A DNA stretch of 52,119 nt, from contig CAYLYS010000009.1 of the NCBI GenBank assembly GCA_964388175.1, positions 1 to 52,119 of the forward strand. The letters are read 5' to 3'. This document shows, piece by piece, positions 6,690 to 15,922 of the stretch. The translations under genes and the position numbers were made by a program. Positions within the stretch are counted from its first letter, which is position 1. Every line of letters starts with the position of its first letter. The notes under the pieces are model-generated. The model made no database searches and was not told where the DNA came from. It saw only the letters and a list, made by a program, of their open reading frames with translations. This DNA comes from JAITWN01 sp964388175. GTDB lineage: Bacteria > Pseudomonadota > Gammaproteobacteria > SZUA-140.

Positions 6690-8942
6690 TCAGGCGGGCT
6701 CCAGGCGATCGACGCGCCTGAAGCCCTGCGGCAGCTTGAGCCCGCGCCGCCCGCGCTCACCCAGATAATGCTCCAGATCACGTGGCTTGAGCACCGTATG
6801 TCGCTGTCCCGCCTGGACTCTGAGCGAGCCGTCTTCCGGCACCACGGCAAGCGCGGCGACCTTCTCCTCCCCCGCTTTCGCCGGAATACCGATCATGCGC
6901 ACCCCCTTGCCGCGCGCCAGCAGCGGCAGATCCGTCGCCGGGAACAGCAGCATATGACCTTCGGTAGTGACGGCGGCAATCTTCACCCGCCCCAGGCTAT
7001 CGATCGGTAGCGGCACCGGGCAGGGCGGCAGCACGCCGGCGCCGTCCGGCACCGTCAGCACGGTCTTGCCGGCCTTGTTGCGCGTGTACAGCTCGCCGAG
7101 CCTGGCGATGAAGCCATAGCCGGCATCGCTGGCAAGCAGATAGAGCGCATCGTCCGCCCCAGTCATCATCCCGGCGAAGCGGGCGCCATCCGGCGGGTTG
7201 AGGCGGCCGGTGAGCGGTTCACCCTGGCCGCGCGCACTCGGCAGGGTATGCGTCGGCAGCGCATAGACGCGGCCGTGGCTGTCGATGAAATACGCCGCCA
7301 GATTGCTGCGCCCCGCCATCGCCGCCTTGAAACCGTCACCGGCCTTGTAGGCGAGCGCCGTCGCATCGACCTCGTGGCCCTTGGCGGCGCGCACCCAGCC
7401 CTTCTCCGACAGCACGATGGTGACCGGCTCGGCGACGAGCAGCGCGTTTTCATCCATCGCCTGGGCCGCCTCGCGCGTGACCAGCGGCGAGCGGCGCTCA
7501 TCGCCGTATTTTTCGGCGTCCGCCTCCAGTTCGCTGCGGATCAGCTTCTTCATCCGCGCCGGCGATTCCAGCGTCTTCTCCAGTTCGCGGCCTTCGGCGG
7601 CGAGCTTGTTCTGCTCGTCGCGGATCCTGACCTCTTCCAGCCGCGCCAGGTGCCGCAGGCGCAGATCGAGCACGGCGTCGGCCTGGATCTCGCTGAGACC
7701 GAAACGCGCCATCAGCTCCGCGCGCGGATCGTCCTCCTCGCGGATGATGCGGATCACTTCGTCGATATTGAGATAGCAGATCAGCAAACCGTCGAGGATG
7801 TGCAAGCGCCGCTGCACGGCGTCGAGCCGGTGGCGCAGGCGACGCGTGACGACCTCGGTGCGAAAGCTCAGCCATTCGCCGAGCAGCGTCCTGAGATCCT
7901 TGACCTGCGGACGACCGTTGAGGCCGATGACGTTCATGTTGATGCGGTAACTGCGCTCGAGGTCGGTGGTCGCGAACAGATGCGACATCAGCGCATCGAA
8001 ATCGATGCGGCTCGAACGCGGGATGATCACCAACCGGGTCGGGTTCTCATGGTCGGACTCGTCGCGCAGATCCTCCACCATCGGCAGCTTCTTCGCCGTC
8101 ATCTGCTGCGCGATCTGCTCCAGCACGCGCGCGCCGGAGACGTTATAGGGCAAGGCGGTAACGACGATGCCCTCACGGTCGCGCTCGTAGCGCGCGCGCA
8201 TGCGCACCGCGCCGGTGCCGCTGCGGTACATGCGCAGAATCTCCTCGCGCGGCGTGACGATCTCGGCTTCGGTGGGGAAATCGGGACCGAGGATATCCTG
8301 GCACAGATCTTCGACCGTGGCCTTCGGATCGTCGAGCAGACGCACGCAGGCGCGCACGACTTCGCGCAGATTGTGCGGCGGAATGTCGGTCGCCATGCCG
8401 ACGGCAATGCCGGTGACGCCGTTCAGCAGCACGTGGGGCAGGCGCGCCGGCATGACGCTCGGCTCCTCCAGCGTGCCGTCGAAGTTCGGCACCCAGTCGG
8501 CCGTGCCCTGGCCGAGCTCGGAGAGCAGCAGCTCCGCGTAGCGCGACAGGCGCGACTCGGTGTAGCGCATGGCGGCGAAGGACTTCGGATCGTCGGGCGC
8601 GCCCCAGTTGCCCTGGCCGTCGACCAGCGGGTAGCGGTAACTGAACGGCTGCGCCATGTGCACCATGGCTTCGTAGCAGGCCGAGTCGCCATGCGGGTGG
8701 AACTTGCCGATGACGTCGCCGACGGTACGCGCCGATTTCTTGTATTTCGCCGTCGCCGACAGGCCGAGTTCGGACATGGCGTAGATGATGCGGCGCTGCA
8801 CCGGCTTGAGACCGTCGCCGATATGCGGCAGCGCGCGGTCGAGGATCACGTACATCGAGTAATCGAGATACGCCTTCTCGGTGAAGGTTTTCAGGGGGCG
8901 GCGTTCGACGCCTTCGAAATTGATTTCCATCGTATCGCTCAT
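6690..8942 (-). CDS. parC: DNA topoisomerase IV subunit A
   Basis: The DNA-cleaving subunit of topoisomerase IV, which decatenates daughter chromosomes. At 750 residues it aligns with E. coli ParC (752) rather than GyrA: the C-terminal domain is short and lacks the GyrA box QRRGGKG, carrying GERGRRGLKLP at its end instead. The catalytic tyrosine is in AAMRYTE (Tyr127 from the first ATG). The quinolone-resistance region reads HPHGDSACYEAMV, with the usual serine and glutamate, so no classic resistance change. A second ATG four codons in (8928-8930) is possible. The start lies 15 bases after the parE stop, so the two form an operon. Confidence 0.97.
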   Translation of the reverse strand: MSDTMEINFEGVERRPLKTFTEKAYLDYSMYVILDRALPHIGDGLKPVQRRIIYAMSELGLSATAKYKKSARTVGDVIGKFHPHGDSACYEAMVHMAQPFSYRYPLVDGQGNWGAPDDPKSFAAMRYTESRLSRYAELLLSELGQGTADWVPNFDGTLEEPSVMPARLPHVLLNGVTGIAVGMATDIPPHNLREVVRACVRLLDDPKATVEDLCQDILGPDFPTEAEIVTPREEILRMYRSGTGAVRMRARYERDREGIVVTALPYNVSGARVLEQIAQQMTAKKLPMVEDLRDESDHENPTRLVIIPRSSRIDFDALMSHLFATTDLERSYRINMNVIGLNGRPQVKDLRTLLGEWLSFRTEVVTRRLRHRLDAVQRRLHILDGLLICYLNIDEVIRIIREEDDPRAELMARFGLSEIQADAVLDLRLRHLARLEEVRIRDEQNKLAAEGRELEKTLESPARMKKLIRSELEADAEKYGDERRSPLVTREAAQAMDENALLVAEPVTIVLSEKGWVRAAKGHEVDATALAYKAGDGFKAAMAGRSNLAAYFIDSHGRVYALPTHTLPSARGQGEPLTGRLNPPDGARFAGMMTGADDALYLLASDAGYGFIARLGELYTRNKAGKTVLTVPDGAGVLPPCPVPLPIDSLGRVKIAAVTTEGHMLLFPATDLPLLARGKGVRMIGIPAKAGEEKVAALAVVPEDGSLRVQAGQRHTVLKPRDLEHYLGERGRRGLKLPQGFRRVDRLEPA

Positions 8943-8957
8943 CGGATGCGGCTGCGG

Positions 8958-10850
8958 TTACACGGCGGGCTCGGCGAGATCGCCCTTTTCTTCCAGCCAG
9001 GCCTTGCGGTCGGCGGCGCGCCGCTTCGCCAGCAGCATGTCCATGAGCTGATCGGTACCGTCGTCGTCCTCTATCGTCAGCTGCACCAGGCGGCGGGTGT
9101 CGGGCGCGATCGTGGTCTCGCGCAGTTGCATCGGGTTCATCTCGCCCAGCCCCTTGAAGCGCTGCACGTTGACCTTGCCCTTGCGCTGCTCGGCGGCGAT
9201 GCGTTCGAGCACGCCGCGTTTCTCGTCTTCGTCGAGCGCGTAGAACACTTCCTTGCCGATGTCGATGCGGTAGAGCGGCGGCATGGCGACGTAGACATGG
9301 CCGGCGCGCACCAGCGCGCGGAAGTGGCGGATGAACAGCGCACACAGCAGCGTCGCGATGTGCGCGCCGTCGGAATCGGCATCGGCGAGGATGGCGACCT
9401 TGCCGTAGCGCAGCCCGGACAGGTCGGCACTGCCCGGATCGACACCGATGGCCACGGAGATGTCATGGATTTCCTGCGAACCGAGCGCCTCGTTGGAATC
9501 GACTTCCCAGGTGTTGAGGATCTTGCCGCGTAGCGGCATCACCGCCTGGAATTCGCGGTCGCGCGCCTGCTTGGCCGAGCCGCCGGCGGAATCACCTTCG
9601 ACCAGGAACAGCTCGGTCAGGCGCTGATCCTGCGCCGTGCAGTCGGCGAGCTTGCCGGGCAGCGCCGGGCCGCGTGTGATCTGCTTGCGCACCACGCGCC
9701 GCGCTGCGCGCAAACGCTGCTCGGCGCTGCTGATGGCAAGCTGGGCGATCTTCTCGCCGCTTTCCACGTGCTGATTGAGCCACAAACCGAAGCTGTCCTT
9801 GACCACGCCGGAAACGAAGGCGGCGCATTCGCGCGAGGACAGACGCTCCTTCATCTGACCGGAGAACTGCGGCTCCTGCAGCTTGACCGACAGAATATAG
9901 CTGCAGCGGTCCCACACGTCCTCGGGCGCGAGCTTGACGCCGCGCGGCAGCAGATTGCGGATCTCGCAGAATTCACGCACCGCATCGGTGAGGCCGCTGC
10001 GCAGACCGTTGACATGGGTGCCGCCCTGAATCGTCGGCACCAGATTGACATAGCTTTCGGCGACCGGCTCGCCGCCATCGGGCAGCCACACCACCGCCCA
10101 GTCCGCCGTTTCGGTGCTCGCCTCCATGCTGCCGGCGAACGGCGACTCGGGCAGCGTGTCGCTCTCCTTGAGTTCGGCGCGCAGATAATCGCTGAGACCG
10201 CCCTCGTAAAACCACTCCAGCGTCTCGCCGCTGTGCTCGTCGTGGAAACGCACGCGCAGGCCCGGCGCCAGCACCGCCTTGGCGCGCAGCAGATGCTTGA
10301 GGCGCGACACCGAGAACTTGTCGGTATCGAAGAATTTCGCATCGGGCCAGAAGCGCAGGCGCGTGCCGGTGTTCTGTTTGCCGACCTTGCCCACCACCTC
10401 CAGCTTCGAGGTCGGCGCGCCGTCGGCGAAGCTCATCAGGTATTCGTTGCCGTCACGGCGGATGCGCACTTCCAGGCGGCGCGACAGCGCGTTGACCACC
10501 GACACGCCGACGCCGTGCAGACCGCCGGAGTAGCCGTAGCTCTTCTGCGAAAACTTGCCGCCCGCGTGCAGGCGCGTCAGGATCACTTCCACGCCCGGGA
10601 TCTTTTCCTCCGGATGCAGATCGACCGGCATGCCGCGGCCATCGTCGTCGACCTCGAGCGAACCGTCCTTGAACAGCGTCACCGCGACCGTCCTGGCGTG
10701 ACCGGCGAGCACTTCGTCGACGCTGTTGTCGATGACTTCCTGCGCCAGGTGATTGGGCCGCACGGTGTCGGTATACATGCCCGGACGCTTGCGCACCGGC
10801 TCGAGCCCGGTCAGTATCTCGATCGCCGCGGCGTTGTATTCTTTACTCAT
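8958..10850 (-). CDS. parE: DNA topoisomerase IV subunit B
   Basis: The ATPase subunit of topoisomerase IV, 630 residues, exactly the E. coli ParE length and very similar to it. Visible features are EVIDNSVDEVLAGHA and DDGRGMPVD of the GHKL ATP site, YSGGLHGVGVSVVNALS, and the Toprim blocks ELFLVEGDSAGGSAKQARDR and ILADADSDG. The insert that distinguishes GyrB of gammaproteobacteria is absent. It is the first gene of parE-parC and is divergent from xseB over a 150-base gap. The ATG at 10848-10850 gives MSKEYNAAAIEILTGLEPVR. Confidence 0.97.
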   Translation of the reverse strand: MSKEYNAAAIEILTGLEPVRKRPGMYTDTVRPNHLAQEVIDNSVDEVLAGHARTVAVTLFKDGSLEVDDDGRGMPVDLHPEEKIPGVEVILTRLHAGGKFSQKSYGYSGGLHGVGVSVVNALSRRLEVRIRRDGNEYLMSFADGAPTSKLEVVGKVGKQNTGTRLRFWPDAKFFDTDKFSVSRLKHLLRAKAVLAPGLRVRFHDEHSGETLEWFYEGGLSDYLRAELKESDTLPESPFAGSMEASTETADWAVVWLPDGGEPVAESYVNLVPTIQGGTHVNGLRSGLTDAVREFCEIRNLLPRGVKLAPEDVWDRCSYILSVKLQEPQFSGQMKERLSSRECAAFVSGVVKDSFGLWLNQHVESGEKIAQLAISSAEQRLRAARRVVRKQITRGPALPGKLADCTAQDQRLTELFLVEGDSAGGSAKQARDREFQAVMPLRGKILNTWEVDSNEALGSQEIHDISVAIGVDPGSADLSGLRYGKVAILADADSDGAHIATLLCALFIRHFRALVRAGHVYVAMPPLYRIDIGKEVFYALDEDEKRGVLERIAAEQRKGKVNVQRFKGLGEMNPMQLRETTIAPDTRRLVQLTIEDDDGTDQLMDMLLAKRRAADRKAWLEEKGDLAEPAV

Positions 10851-10900
10851 TGCTGCAACCCGCTCCGTCCATTCTCAAAGCGGACCGAGTCTATCACGAA

Positions 10901-10911
10901 TGTTATATAAT
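10901..10911 (+). promoter_or_regulatory. Extended -10 promoter element for xseB-ispA-dxs
   Basis: The stretch TGTTATATAAT holds TATAAT at 10906-10911 and also TGT-TATATA, an extended -10 pattern. No convincing -35 is present. It lies 90 bases before the xseB ATG in the parE-xseB divergent gap. Confidence 0.5.
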
Positions 10912-11000
10912 GACGCCGCCGCGGCACCCGCAAGCGCGCCGCGCGGACCCTGTTCACGATCGGCCCGTTCCCCGGTCAACGCGATACCACGAATCGAGAC

Positions 11001-11264
11001 ATGGCGAAAAAGTCAGAACGACCACAGAGTGATACCGCGCCCGACTTCGAGCAGGCGCTGAAGGAGCTGGAAGCGATCGTGGCGCGCATGGAACAGGGCG
11101 ATATCCCGCTCGAGGAATCGCTCAGGCAGTTCGAGCGCGGCATCGCGCTCACGCGCACCTGCCAGGAAGCGCTCAAGGCGGCGGAGCAGCGCGTACAGAT
11201 TCTGACGGAAGAAAATGCCGGAAGCCAAACCAGACCCTTCGACGCCGACGAACAGCAGGACTGA
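11001..11264 (+). CDS. xseB: Exodeoxyribonuclease VII small subunit
   Basis: The small subunit of exonuclease VII, which degrades single-stranded DNA with XseA. The 87-residue helical protein has the family core DFEQALKELEAIVARMEQGDIPLEESLRQFERGIAL and CQEALKAAEQRV. In many gammaproteobacteria xseB starts the operon xseB-ispA-dxs, as here. The next gene, ispA, begins 50 bases before the xseB stop, suggesting translational coupling. xseA is not in the window. Confidence 0.95.
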   Translation: MAKKSERPQSDTAPDFEQALKELEAIVARMEQGDIPLEESLRQFERGIALTRTCQEALKAAEQRVQILTEENAGSQTRPFDADEQQD

Positions 11265-12162
11265 GGCGACCGCCGGCCTGAGCGATTTCATGGCGCAGTG
11301 TCGCCAGCGTGTCGAGCAGGCGCTCGACCGCTGGCTGCCCGACGCCGCGAGCGCACCGGCCGCGCTGCATCAGGCGATGCGTTATTCCACCCTGGCGGGC
11401 GGCAAGTACGTGCGACCGGTGCTGGTCTACGCCACCGGCCGCGCCTTTGGCGCCGATCCCGCGGCGCTCGACGCATCGGCCTGCGCCGTCGAACTGATCC
11501 ACGCCTATTCGCTCATCCACGACGATCTGCCGGCGATGGACGACGACAGCCTGCGCCGCGGCAAGCCGAGCTGTCACATCGCCTACGGCGAAGCCATTGC
11601 CATCCTCGCCGGCGATGCCCTGCAGGCGCTGGCTTTTCACATTCTTGCCGCCGACGAGGCGCTCACCGTCGCCGCGGCGCAGCGCCTGCGGATGATCGAC
11701 ACGCTGGCGATCGCGGGCGGTGCCCCCGGCATGGCCGGCGGACAGGCCATCGATCTCGCCGCCGTCGGCCGCGTGCTCGCGCTCGCCGACCTGGAGGCCA
11801 TGCATGCGCGCAAGACCGGCGCGCTGATCGCCGCCAGCGTACGGCTCGGCGCGCTCACCGCCGATGTGCGCGACGAGCGCGCGCTGGAACATCTGGCCGC
11901 CTACGCCCGCTGCATCGGCCTCGCCTTCCAGATCCGCGACGACATCCTCGATGTCGAGGGCGACACCGCCGTGCTGGGCAAGACCTCGGGCACGGATCTG
12001 CGCGACGACAAGCCGACCTACTGCAGCCTGCTCGGCGTCGACGGCGCCCGCCGGCACGCCGAGCGGCTGCACGAGGAAGCCGTCGAACGCCTGTCGGCAC
12101 TCACCGCCGATACCCGCCTGCTGCAGGCGATCTCCGCCTATATCGTCAACCGCATCAGCTGA
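11215..12162 (+). CDS. ispA: Farnesyl diphosphate synthase
   Basis: A short-chain prenyl transferase that condenses IPP with DMAPP and then GPP to give farnesyl diphosphate for quinones, undecaprenyl lipid and hopanoids. The first aspartate-rich motif is DDLPAMDDD at residues 103-111, with the spacing of bacterial-type farnesyl synthases, and the second is DDILD at 242-246. HAYSLIHDD and GGQAIDL also match IspA. The listed ATG overlaps xseB by 50 bases; an internal ATG at 11290 would give 290 residues, closer to the E. coli length of 299, and cannot be excluded. dxs follows. Confidence 0.94.
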   Translation: MPEAKPDPSTPTNSRTEATAGLSDFMAQCRQRVEQALDRWLPDAASAPAALHQAMRYSTLAGGKYVRPVLVYATGRAFGADPAALDASACAVELIHAYSLIHDDLPAMDDDSLRRGKPSCHIAYGEAIAILAGDALQALAFHILAADEALTVAAAQRLRMIDTLAIAGGAPGMAGGQAIDLAAVGRVLALADLEAMHARKTGALIAASVRLGALTADVRDERALEHLAAYARCIGLAFQIRDDILDVEGDTAVLGKTSGTDLRDDKPTYCSLLGVDGARRHAERLHEEAVERLSALTADTRLLQAISAYIVNRIS

Positions 12163-12169
12163 AACCACG

Positions 12170-12190
12170 CCCGTACGATACCCGTACGAT
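12170..12190. repeat. 11-bp-period direct repeat in the ispA-dxs gap
   Basis: CCCGTACGAT occurs at 12170-12179 and 12181-12190, each holding the palindrome CGTACG. It begins 8 bases after the ispA stop. It may be a paired operator or a chance duplication. The rest of the 150-base gap shows a poly-A stretch before dxs and no clear promoter. Confidence 0.45.
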
Positions 12191-12312
12191 TCGGAACCAC
12201 ACAGGGATCACACCGGGACCACATTGGCACGCCCGAAGGCGGCGGAAAACTTGCATCACCCCGCCAAACGCCGCATGATTCCGCATTTGAAAAAAGGTCT
12301 TCCCCGCCCGCC

Positions 12313-14214
12313 ATGGATGCCACCCGACACTACCCTCTGCTGCAGACCATAGACGACCCGCGCGATCTGCGCCGTCTGCCCACGGGCCGGCTGCGGGCGG
12401 TGGCGGATGAGCTGCGCGCCTATATCATTGAGTCGGTATCGCGCACCGGCGGACACCTCTCGGCCAGCCTGGGCACGGTCGAACTCACCGTGGCGCTGCA
12501 CTACGTGTTCGACACGCCGCAGGACTACCTGGTGTGGGACGTCGGCCACCAGTCCTACGGCCACAAGATCCTCACCGGCCGCCGCCAGGCGATGGCGACG
12601 CTGCGCCAGCGCAATGGCCTGTCCGGCTTTCTCAAGCGCAGCGAGAGCGTGTACGACGCCTTCGGCGCGGGCCACTCCAGCACCTCGATCAGCGCCGCGC
12701 TCGGCATGGCGATCGCGGCGCAGCAGCGCGGGGAACAGCGCAAGGCGATCGCCGTGATCGGCGACGGCGCCATGACCGCCGGCATGGCCTTCGAGGCGCT
12801 GAACCACGCCGGCAATACCGAAACCGATCTGCTGGTGGTGCTCAACGACAACGAAATGTCGATCTCGCGCAATGTCGGCGGCATGTCGAGCTATCTCGCC
12901 AAGCTGCTCTCGGGGCGGCTCTACGCGACGATGCGCGAAGGCGGCAAGAAGATGCTGAGCGCGGTGCCGCCGGTACGCGAACTGGCGCGTCGTGCCGAGG
13001 AGCATTTCAAGGGCATGGTGGTGCCGGGCACGCTGTTCGAGGAACTCGGCTTCAATTACATCGGGCCGATCGACGGCCACGATCTCGACACGCTGGTGGT
13101 GACGCTGCGCAATCTGCAGTCGCTGAAAGGACCGCAGTTCCTGCACGTGGTCACGCGCAAGGGCAAGGGCTACCATCCGGCGGAGGAAAACCCCTGCGCC
13201 TATCACGGCGTCAGCGCCTTCGATCCGGCCGCCGGCATGCGCAGCGGCGGTGGCAAGGGCCGGCCGAGCTATTCCCAGGTGTTCGGCGACTGGCTGTGCG
13301 ATACCGCGGCGGCCGATCCCGCCCTGGTGGCGATCACACCGGCGATGTGCGAGGGCTCGGGCATGGTGGAATTCGCCCAGCGCCACCCCGACCGCTTCTT
13401 CGATGTCGGCATCGCCGAGCAGCACGCGGTCACACTCGCCGGCGGACTCGCCTGCGGCGGCCTCAAGCCCGTCGTCGCCATCTACTCCACTTTTCTGCAG
13501 CGCGCCTACGATCAGCTGATCCATGACATCGCGCTGCAGCATCTGCCGGTGCTGTTCGCCATCGACCGCGCCGGCCCCGTCGGCGCCGACGGCCCCACTC
13601 ACGCCGGCAATTTCGACCTGAGCTTTCTGCGCTGCATTCCCAACATGCTGATCATGACGCCGGCCGACGAGGACGAATGCTATCGCATGCTGAGCACGGG
13701 CTTCGCGCACGACGGCCCGAGCGCGGTGCGCTATCCGCGCGGCGGCGGACCGGGGCGCACCATCGACAGGAGCGCGCCGCCGCTGCCCATCGGCCGCGCC
13801 GAACTGCGACGCCAGGGCGCCGGGGTCTGCATCCTCGCCTTCGGCAGCACGCTGACGCCCGCGCTCGCCGCCGCCGAAGCCTGCGGCGCCAGCGTGGTCA
13901 ATATGCGCTTCGTCAAACCGCTCGATGAAGACCTCGTCCTCGGCGTGGCGCGCACGCACGAACTGCTGGTGACGATCGAGGAGAACGCCGTCATGGGTGG
14001 CGCCGGCAGCGCGGTCGGCGAACTCCTGGCCGCGCACGGCGTGCGCACCGAACTGCTCCACCTCGGCCTGCCCGATACCTTCGGCGAACACGGCAGCCGC
14101 GAAGAACTGCTCGCCGACTGCGGCCTGGACGCCGATGGTATCATCGCCGCCATCCGGAGCCGGTGTGACGCGCATTCTTGCCAAAGCGCCACCCTTGGCG
14201 TAAATTCCTACTAA
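12313..14214 (+). CDS. dxs: 1-deoxy-D-xylulose-5-phosphate synthase
   Basis: A thiamine diphosphate enzyme that condenses pyruvate and glyceraldehyde-3-phosphate, the first and usually rate-limiting step of the MEP isoprenoid pathway; DXP also feeds thiamine and PLP synthesis. Length is 633 (E. coli 620). Motifs include SRTGGHLSASLG with the catalytic-region histidine at residue 48, VWDVGHQSYGHKILTGR, the ThDP site GDGAMTAGMAFEALNHAG with NDNEMSIS, and the transketolase-like domain block FFDVGIAEQHAVTLAGG containing the catalytic glutamate. It follows ispA, which uses its downstream product. queD begins 17 bases after its stop. Confidence 0.97.
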   Translation: MDATRHYPLLQTIDDPRDLRRLPTGRLRAVADELRAYIIESVSRTGGHLSASLGTVELTVALHYVFDTPQDYLVWDVGHQSYGHKILTGRRQAMATLRQRNGLSGFLKRSESVYDAFGAGHSSTSISAALGMAIAAQQRGEQRKAIAVIGDGAMTAGMAFEALNHAGNTETDLLVVLNDNEMSISRNVGGMSSYLAKLLSGRLYATMREGGKKMLSAVPPVRELARRAEEHFKGMVVPGTLFEELGFNYIGPIDGHDLDTLVVTLRNLQSLKGPQFLHVVTRKGKGYHPAEENPCAYHGVSAFDPAAGMRSGGGKGRPSYSQVFGDWLCDTAAADPALVAITPAMCEGSGMVEFAQRHPDRFFDVGIAEQHAVTLAGGLACGGLKPVVAIYSTFLQRAYDQLIHDIALQHLPVLFAIDRAGPVGADGPTHAGNFDLSFLRCIPNMLIMTPADEDECYRMLSTGFAHDGPSAVRYPRGGGPGRTIDRSAPPLPIGRAELRRQGAGVCILAFGSTLTPALAAAEACGASVVNMRFVKPLDEDLVLGVARTHELLVTIEENAVMGGAGSAVGELLAAHGVRTELLHLGLPDTFGEHGSREELLADCGLDADGIIAAIRSRCDAHSCQSATLGVNSY

Positions 14215-14231
14215 TCTGGTCAACCAATATC

Positions 14232-14612
14232 ATGCAGGCGCTCTATCGTCTGAGGATTTTTGCCGACTTTGCCGCGGCACACAGCCTGCGCGGCTATGCG
14301 GGAGACTGCAGTCGCCTGCACGGCCACAACTGGAAGGTGGAGGTAGAGGTCGAGGCCACCGCACTGAACGAAGTCGGCATGGGGGTGGACTTCAAGGTCA
14401 TCAAACGGGAAACGCGCACGCTGGCCGCCGAGCTGGATCACCGCAACCTGAACGATATCCCGCCGTTCGACCGCATAAACCCGACCGCCGAGAACATCGC
14501 GGCGCATTTTTATCACCGACTCACCGCGGTGCTGAACACCCCGGGAGTGCGTGTCGCTGCGGTGACCATCTGGGAAAACGACACCGCCAGCGTCAAGTAC
14601 AGCGAGGTTTAG
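14232..14612 (+). CDS. queD: 6-carboxy-5,6,7,8-tetrahydropterin synthase QueD
   Basis: A zinc enzyme that converts dihydroneopterin triphosphate to 6-carboxytetrahydropterin, the first committed step to preQ0 and queuosine. The 126-residue protein carries the zinc histidines in AAHSLR (His17) and HGHNW (His30, His32) and the active-site cysteine in DCSRLHGH (Cys26). ELDHRNLND and the late glutamate in IWEN also match. I chose the ATG at 14232; extending upstream would need a TTG inside dxs. It sits immediately before folE2, whose product pathway supplies its substrate, and the later queuosine genes queA and tgt are 13 kb away in this window. Confidence 0.93.
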   Translation: MQALYRLRIFADFAAAHSLRGYAGDCSRLHGHNWKVEVEVEATALNEVGMGVDFKVIKRETRTLAAELDHRNLNDIPPFDRINPTAENIAAHFYHRLTAVLNTPGVRVAAVTIWENDTASVKYSEV

Positions 14613-14617
14613 CACCG

Positions 14618-15412
14618 ATGACCACGACTCAGAACGGCACCATCGCCGACGTGCAGAGCAGTCCCGACGGCCGCATGCTGCCGATCGACAAGGTCGGCAT
14701 CCGACGCATCCGCCATCCGGTGCGCGTGCGCGACCGCAGCGGCGGCGAACAGCACACCATCGCCGTCTTCGACATGTACGTCGACCTGCCCCACAATTTC
14801 AAGGGCACGCACATGTCGCGCTTCGTCGAGCTGCTGAACTCCTATGAGCGCGAAATCACCGTGGCCTCGTTCAAGGACATCCTGCAGCGCATGCGCTCGC
14901 TGCTGGACGCTTCCTCGGCGCACCTCGAGATGAGCTTCCCCTATTTCGTCAACAAGGCCGCGCCGGTATCCGGCGTGCACAGCCTGCTCGATTACGAAGT
15001 GACGCTGATCGGCGAAGCCGATGCCAAGGACTCCCATACGCTGGTGCGGGTGGTGGTACCGGTGACCAGCCTGTGCCCCTGCTCCAAGCAGATCTCCGAC
15101 TACGGCGCGCACAACCAGCGCTCGCACGTCACCGTCACCGCGCGCACGCGCGACTTCGTCTGGATAGAGGATCTGATCGATCTGGTCGAGGAAGAAGCCT
15201 CGTGCGAGATCTACGGCCTGCTCAAGCGGCCCGACGAGAAATACGTCACCGAGAAAGCCTACGACAACCCCAAGTTCGTCGAAGACATGGTCCGCGACGT
15301 CGCGGTGCGGCTCAACGCCGATCCGCGCATCGAGGGCTATGTGCTCGAATCCGAGAACTTCGAGTCCATCCACAACCACTCGGCGTACGCGCAGATCCGC
15401 AAGAACATGTAA
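14618..15412 (+). CDS. folE2: GTP cyclohydrolase FolE2 (type IB)
   Basis: A GTP cyclohydrolase of the COG1469 family that makes dihydroneopterin triphosphate for folate and for queuosine through QueD. Length is 264 and typical. Characteristic segments are DVQSSPD near the N-terminus, GTHMSRFVELL, the catalytic-site VTSLCPCSKQISDYGAHNQRSHV with its cysteine, and HNHSAYA at the C-terminus. FolE2 differs from FolE in not depending strictly on zinc and is often induced in zinc shortage; I do not see an obvious Zur site, and the gene seems to depend on upstream transcription, as it starts only 5 bases after queD. It converges with pgpA. Confidence 0.95.
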   Translation: MTTTQNGTIADVQSSPDGRMLPIDKVGIRRIRHPVRVRDRSGGEQHTIAVFDMYVDLPHNFKGTHMSRFVELLNSYEREITVASFKDILQRMRSLLDASSAHLEMSFPYFVNKAAPVSGVHSLLDYEVTLIGEADAKDSHTLVRVVVPVTSLCPCSKQISDYGAHNQRSHVTVTARTRDFVWIEDLIDLVEEEASCEIYGLLKRPDEKYVTEKAYDNPKFVEDMVRDVAVRLNADPRIEGYVLESENFESIHNHSAYAQIRKNM

Positions 15413-15433
15413 GGCAAGGCAGGGGCGAACGCG

Positions 15434-15922
15434 TTAGGACGGCATCGCCCACGCCACGGACTGCAGCACGATCAGCGCATACACCCCCGCCAGCACATCG
15501 TCGAGCATGATGCCGACGCCGCCGTGCACGCCGCGGTCGATCCAGCGGATCGGCCACGGCTTCCAGATGTCGAACAGGCGGAAGAGCAGAAAGCCGGCGA
15601 CGATCCAGCCCCAGCCGGCGGGCGCGGCGATCATGGCAATGAGGAAACCCAGCACTTCGTCGATGACGATGGCACCGTGATCGTGCTGCCCCAACGCGCG
15701 CGCGGTGTACTGCGCGCACCAGGCGCCGAGCGCGAACAGCAGCAGCAGCGCACCGCCATAGACCCACAGCGGTGCCGACTGCAGCAGCAGATAGAGCGGG
15801 ATGCCGAGCAGAGTGCCGAAGGTGCCGGGCGCCCACGGAATCGCACCCAGCCCGAGTCCGAGAGAGAGGCAATGCACCGGGTGGCGCAGCATGCCGCGCG
15901 GCAGAGCAGCGGATTTTTTCAT
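15434..15922 (-). CDS. pgpA: Phosphatidylglycerophosphatase A
   Basis: An integral membrane phosphatase that converts phosphatidylglycerophosphate to phosphatidylglycerol. The 162-residue protein has several hydrophobic segments and the family motifs GLGAIPWAPGTFGTLLGIPL, IVIDEVLGFLIAM, and FLLFRLFDIWKPWPIRWIDR followed by GGVGIMLDDVLAG. It is the last gene of the rib/nusB/thiL operon and its ATG overlaps the thiL stop by 4 bases, indicating translational coupling. Confidence 0.95.
   Translation of the reverse strand: MKKSAALPRGMLRHPVHCLSLGLGLGAIPWAPGTFGTLLGIPLYLLLQSAPLWVYGGALLLLFALGAWCAQYTARALGQHDHGAIVIDEVLGFLIAMIAAPAGWGWIVAGFLLFRLFDIWKPWPIRWIDRGVHGGVGIMLDDVLAGVYALIVLQSVAWAMPS

Noticed and set aside
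7248..9533. A 761-codon plus-strand frame opposite parC-parE
   Set aside because: Its translation resembles no family, while both minus-strand genes match topoisomerase IV over full length.
12256..14223. A 655-codon minus-strand frame opposite dxs, and a similar 568-codon frame opposite secD (25824-27530)
   Set aside because: Both are mirror frames of conserved genes and have no recognisable domains or ribosome-binding sites.
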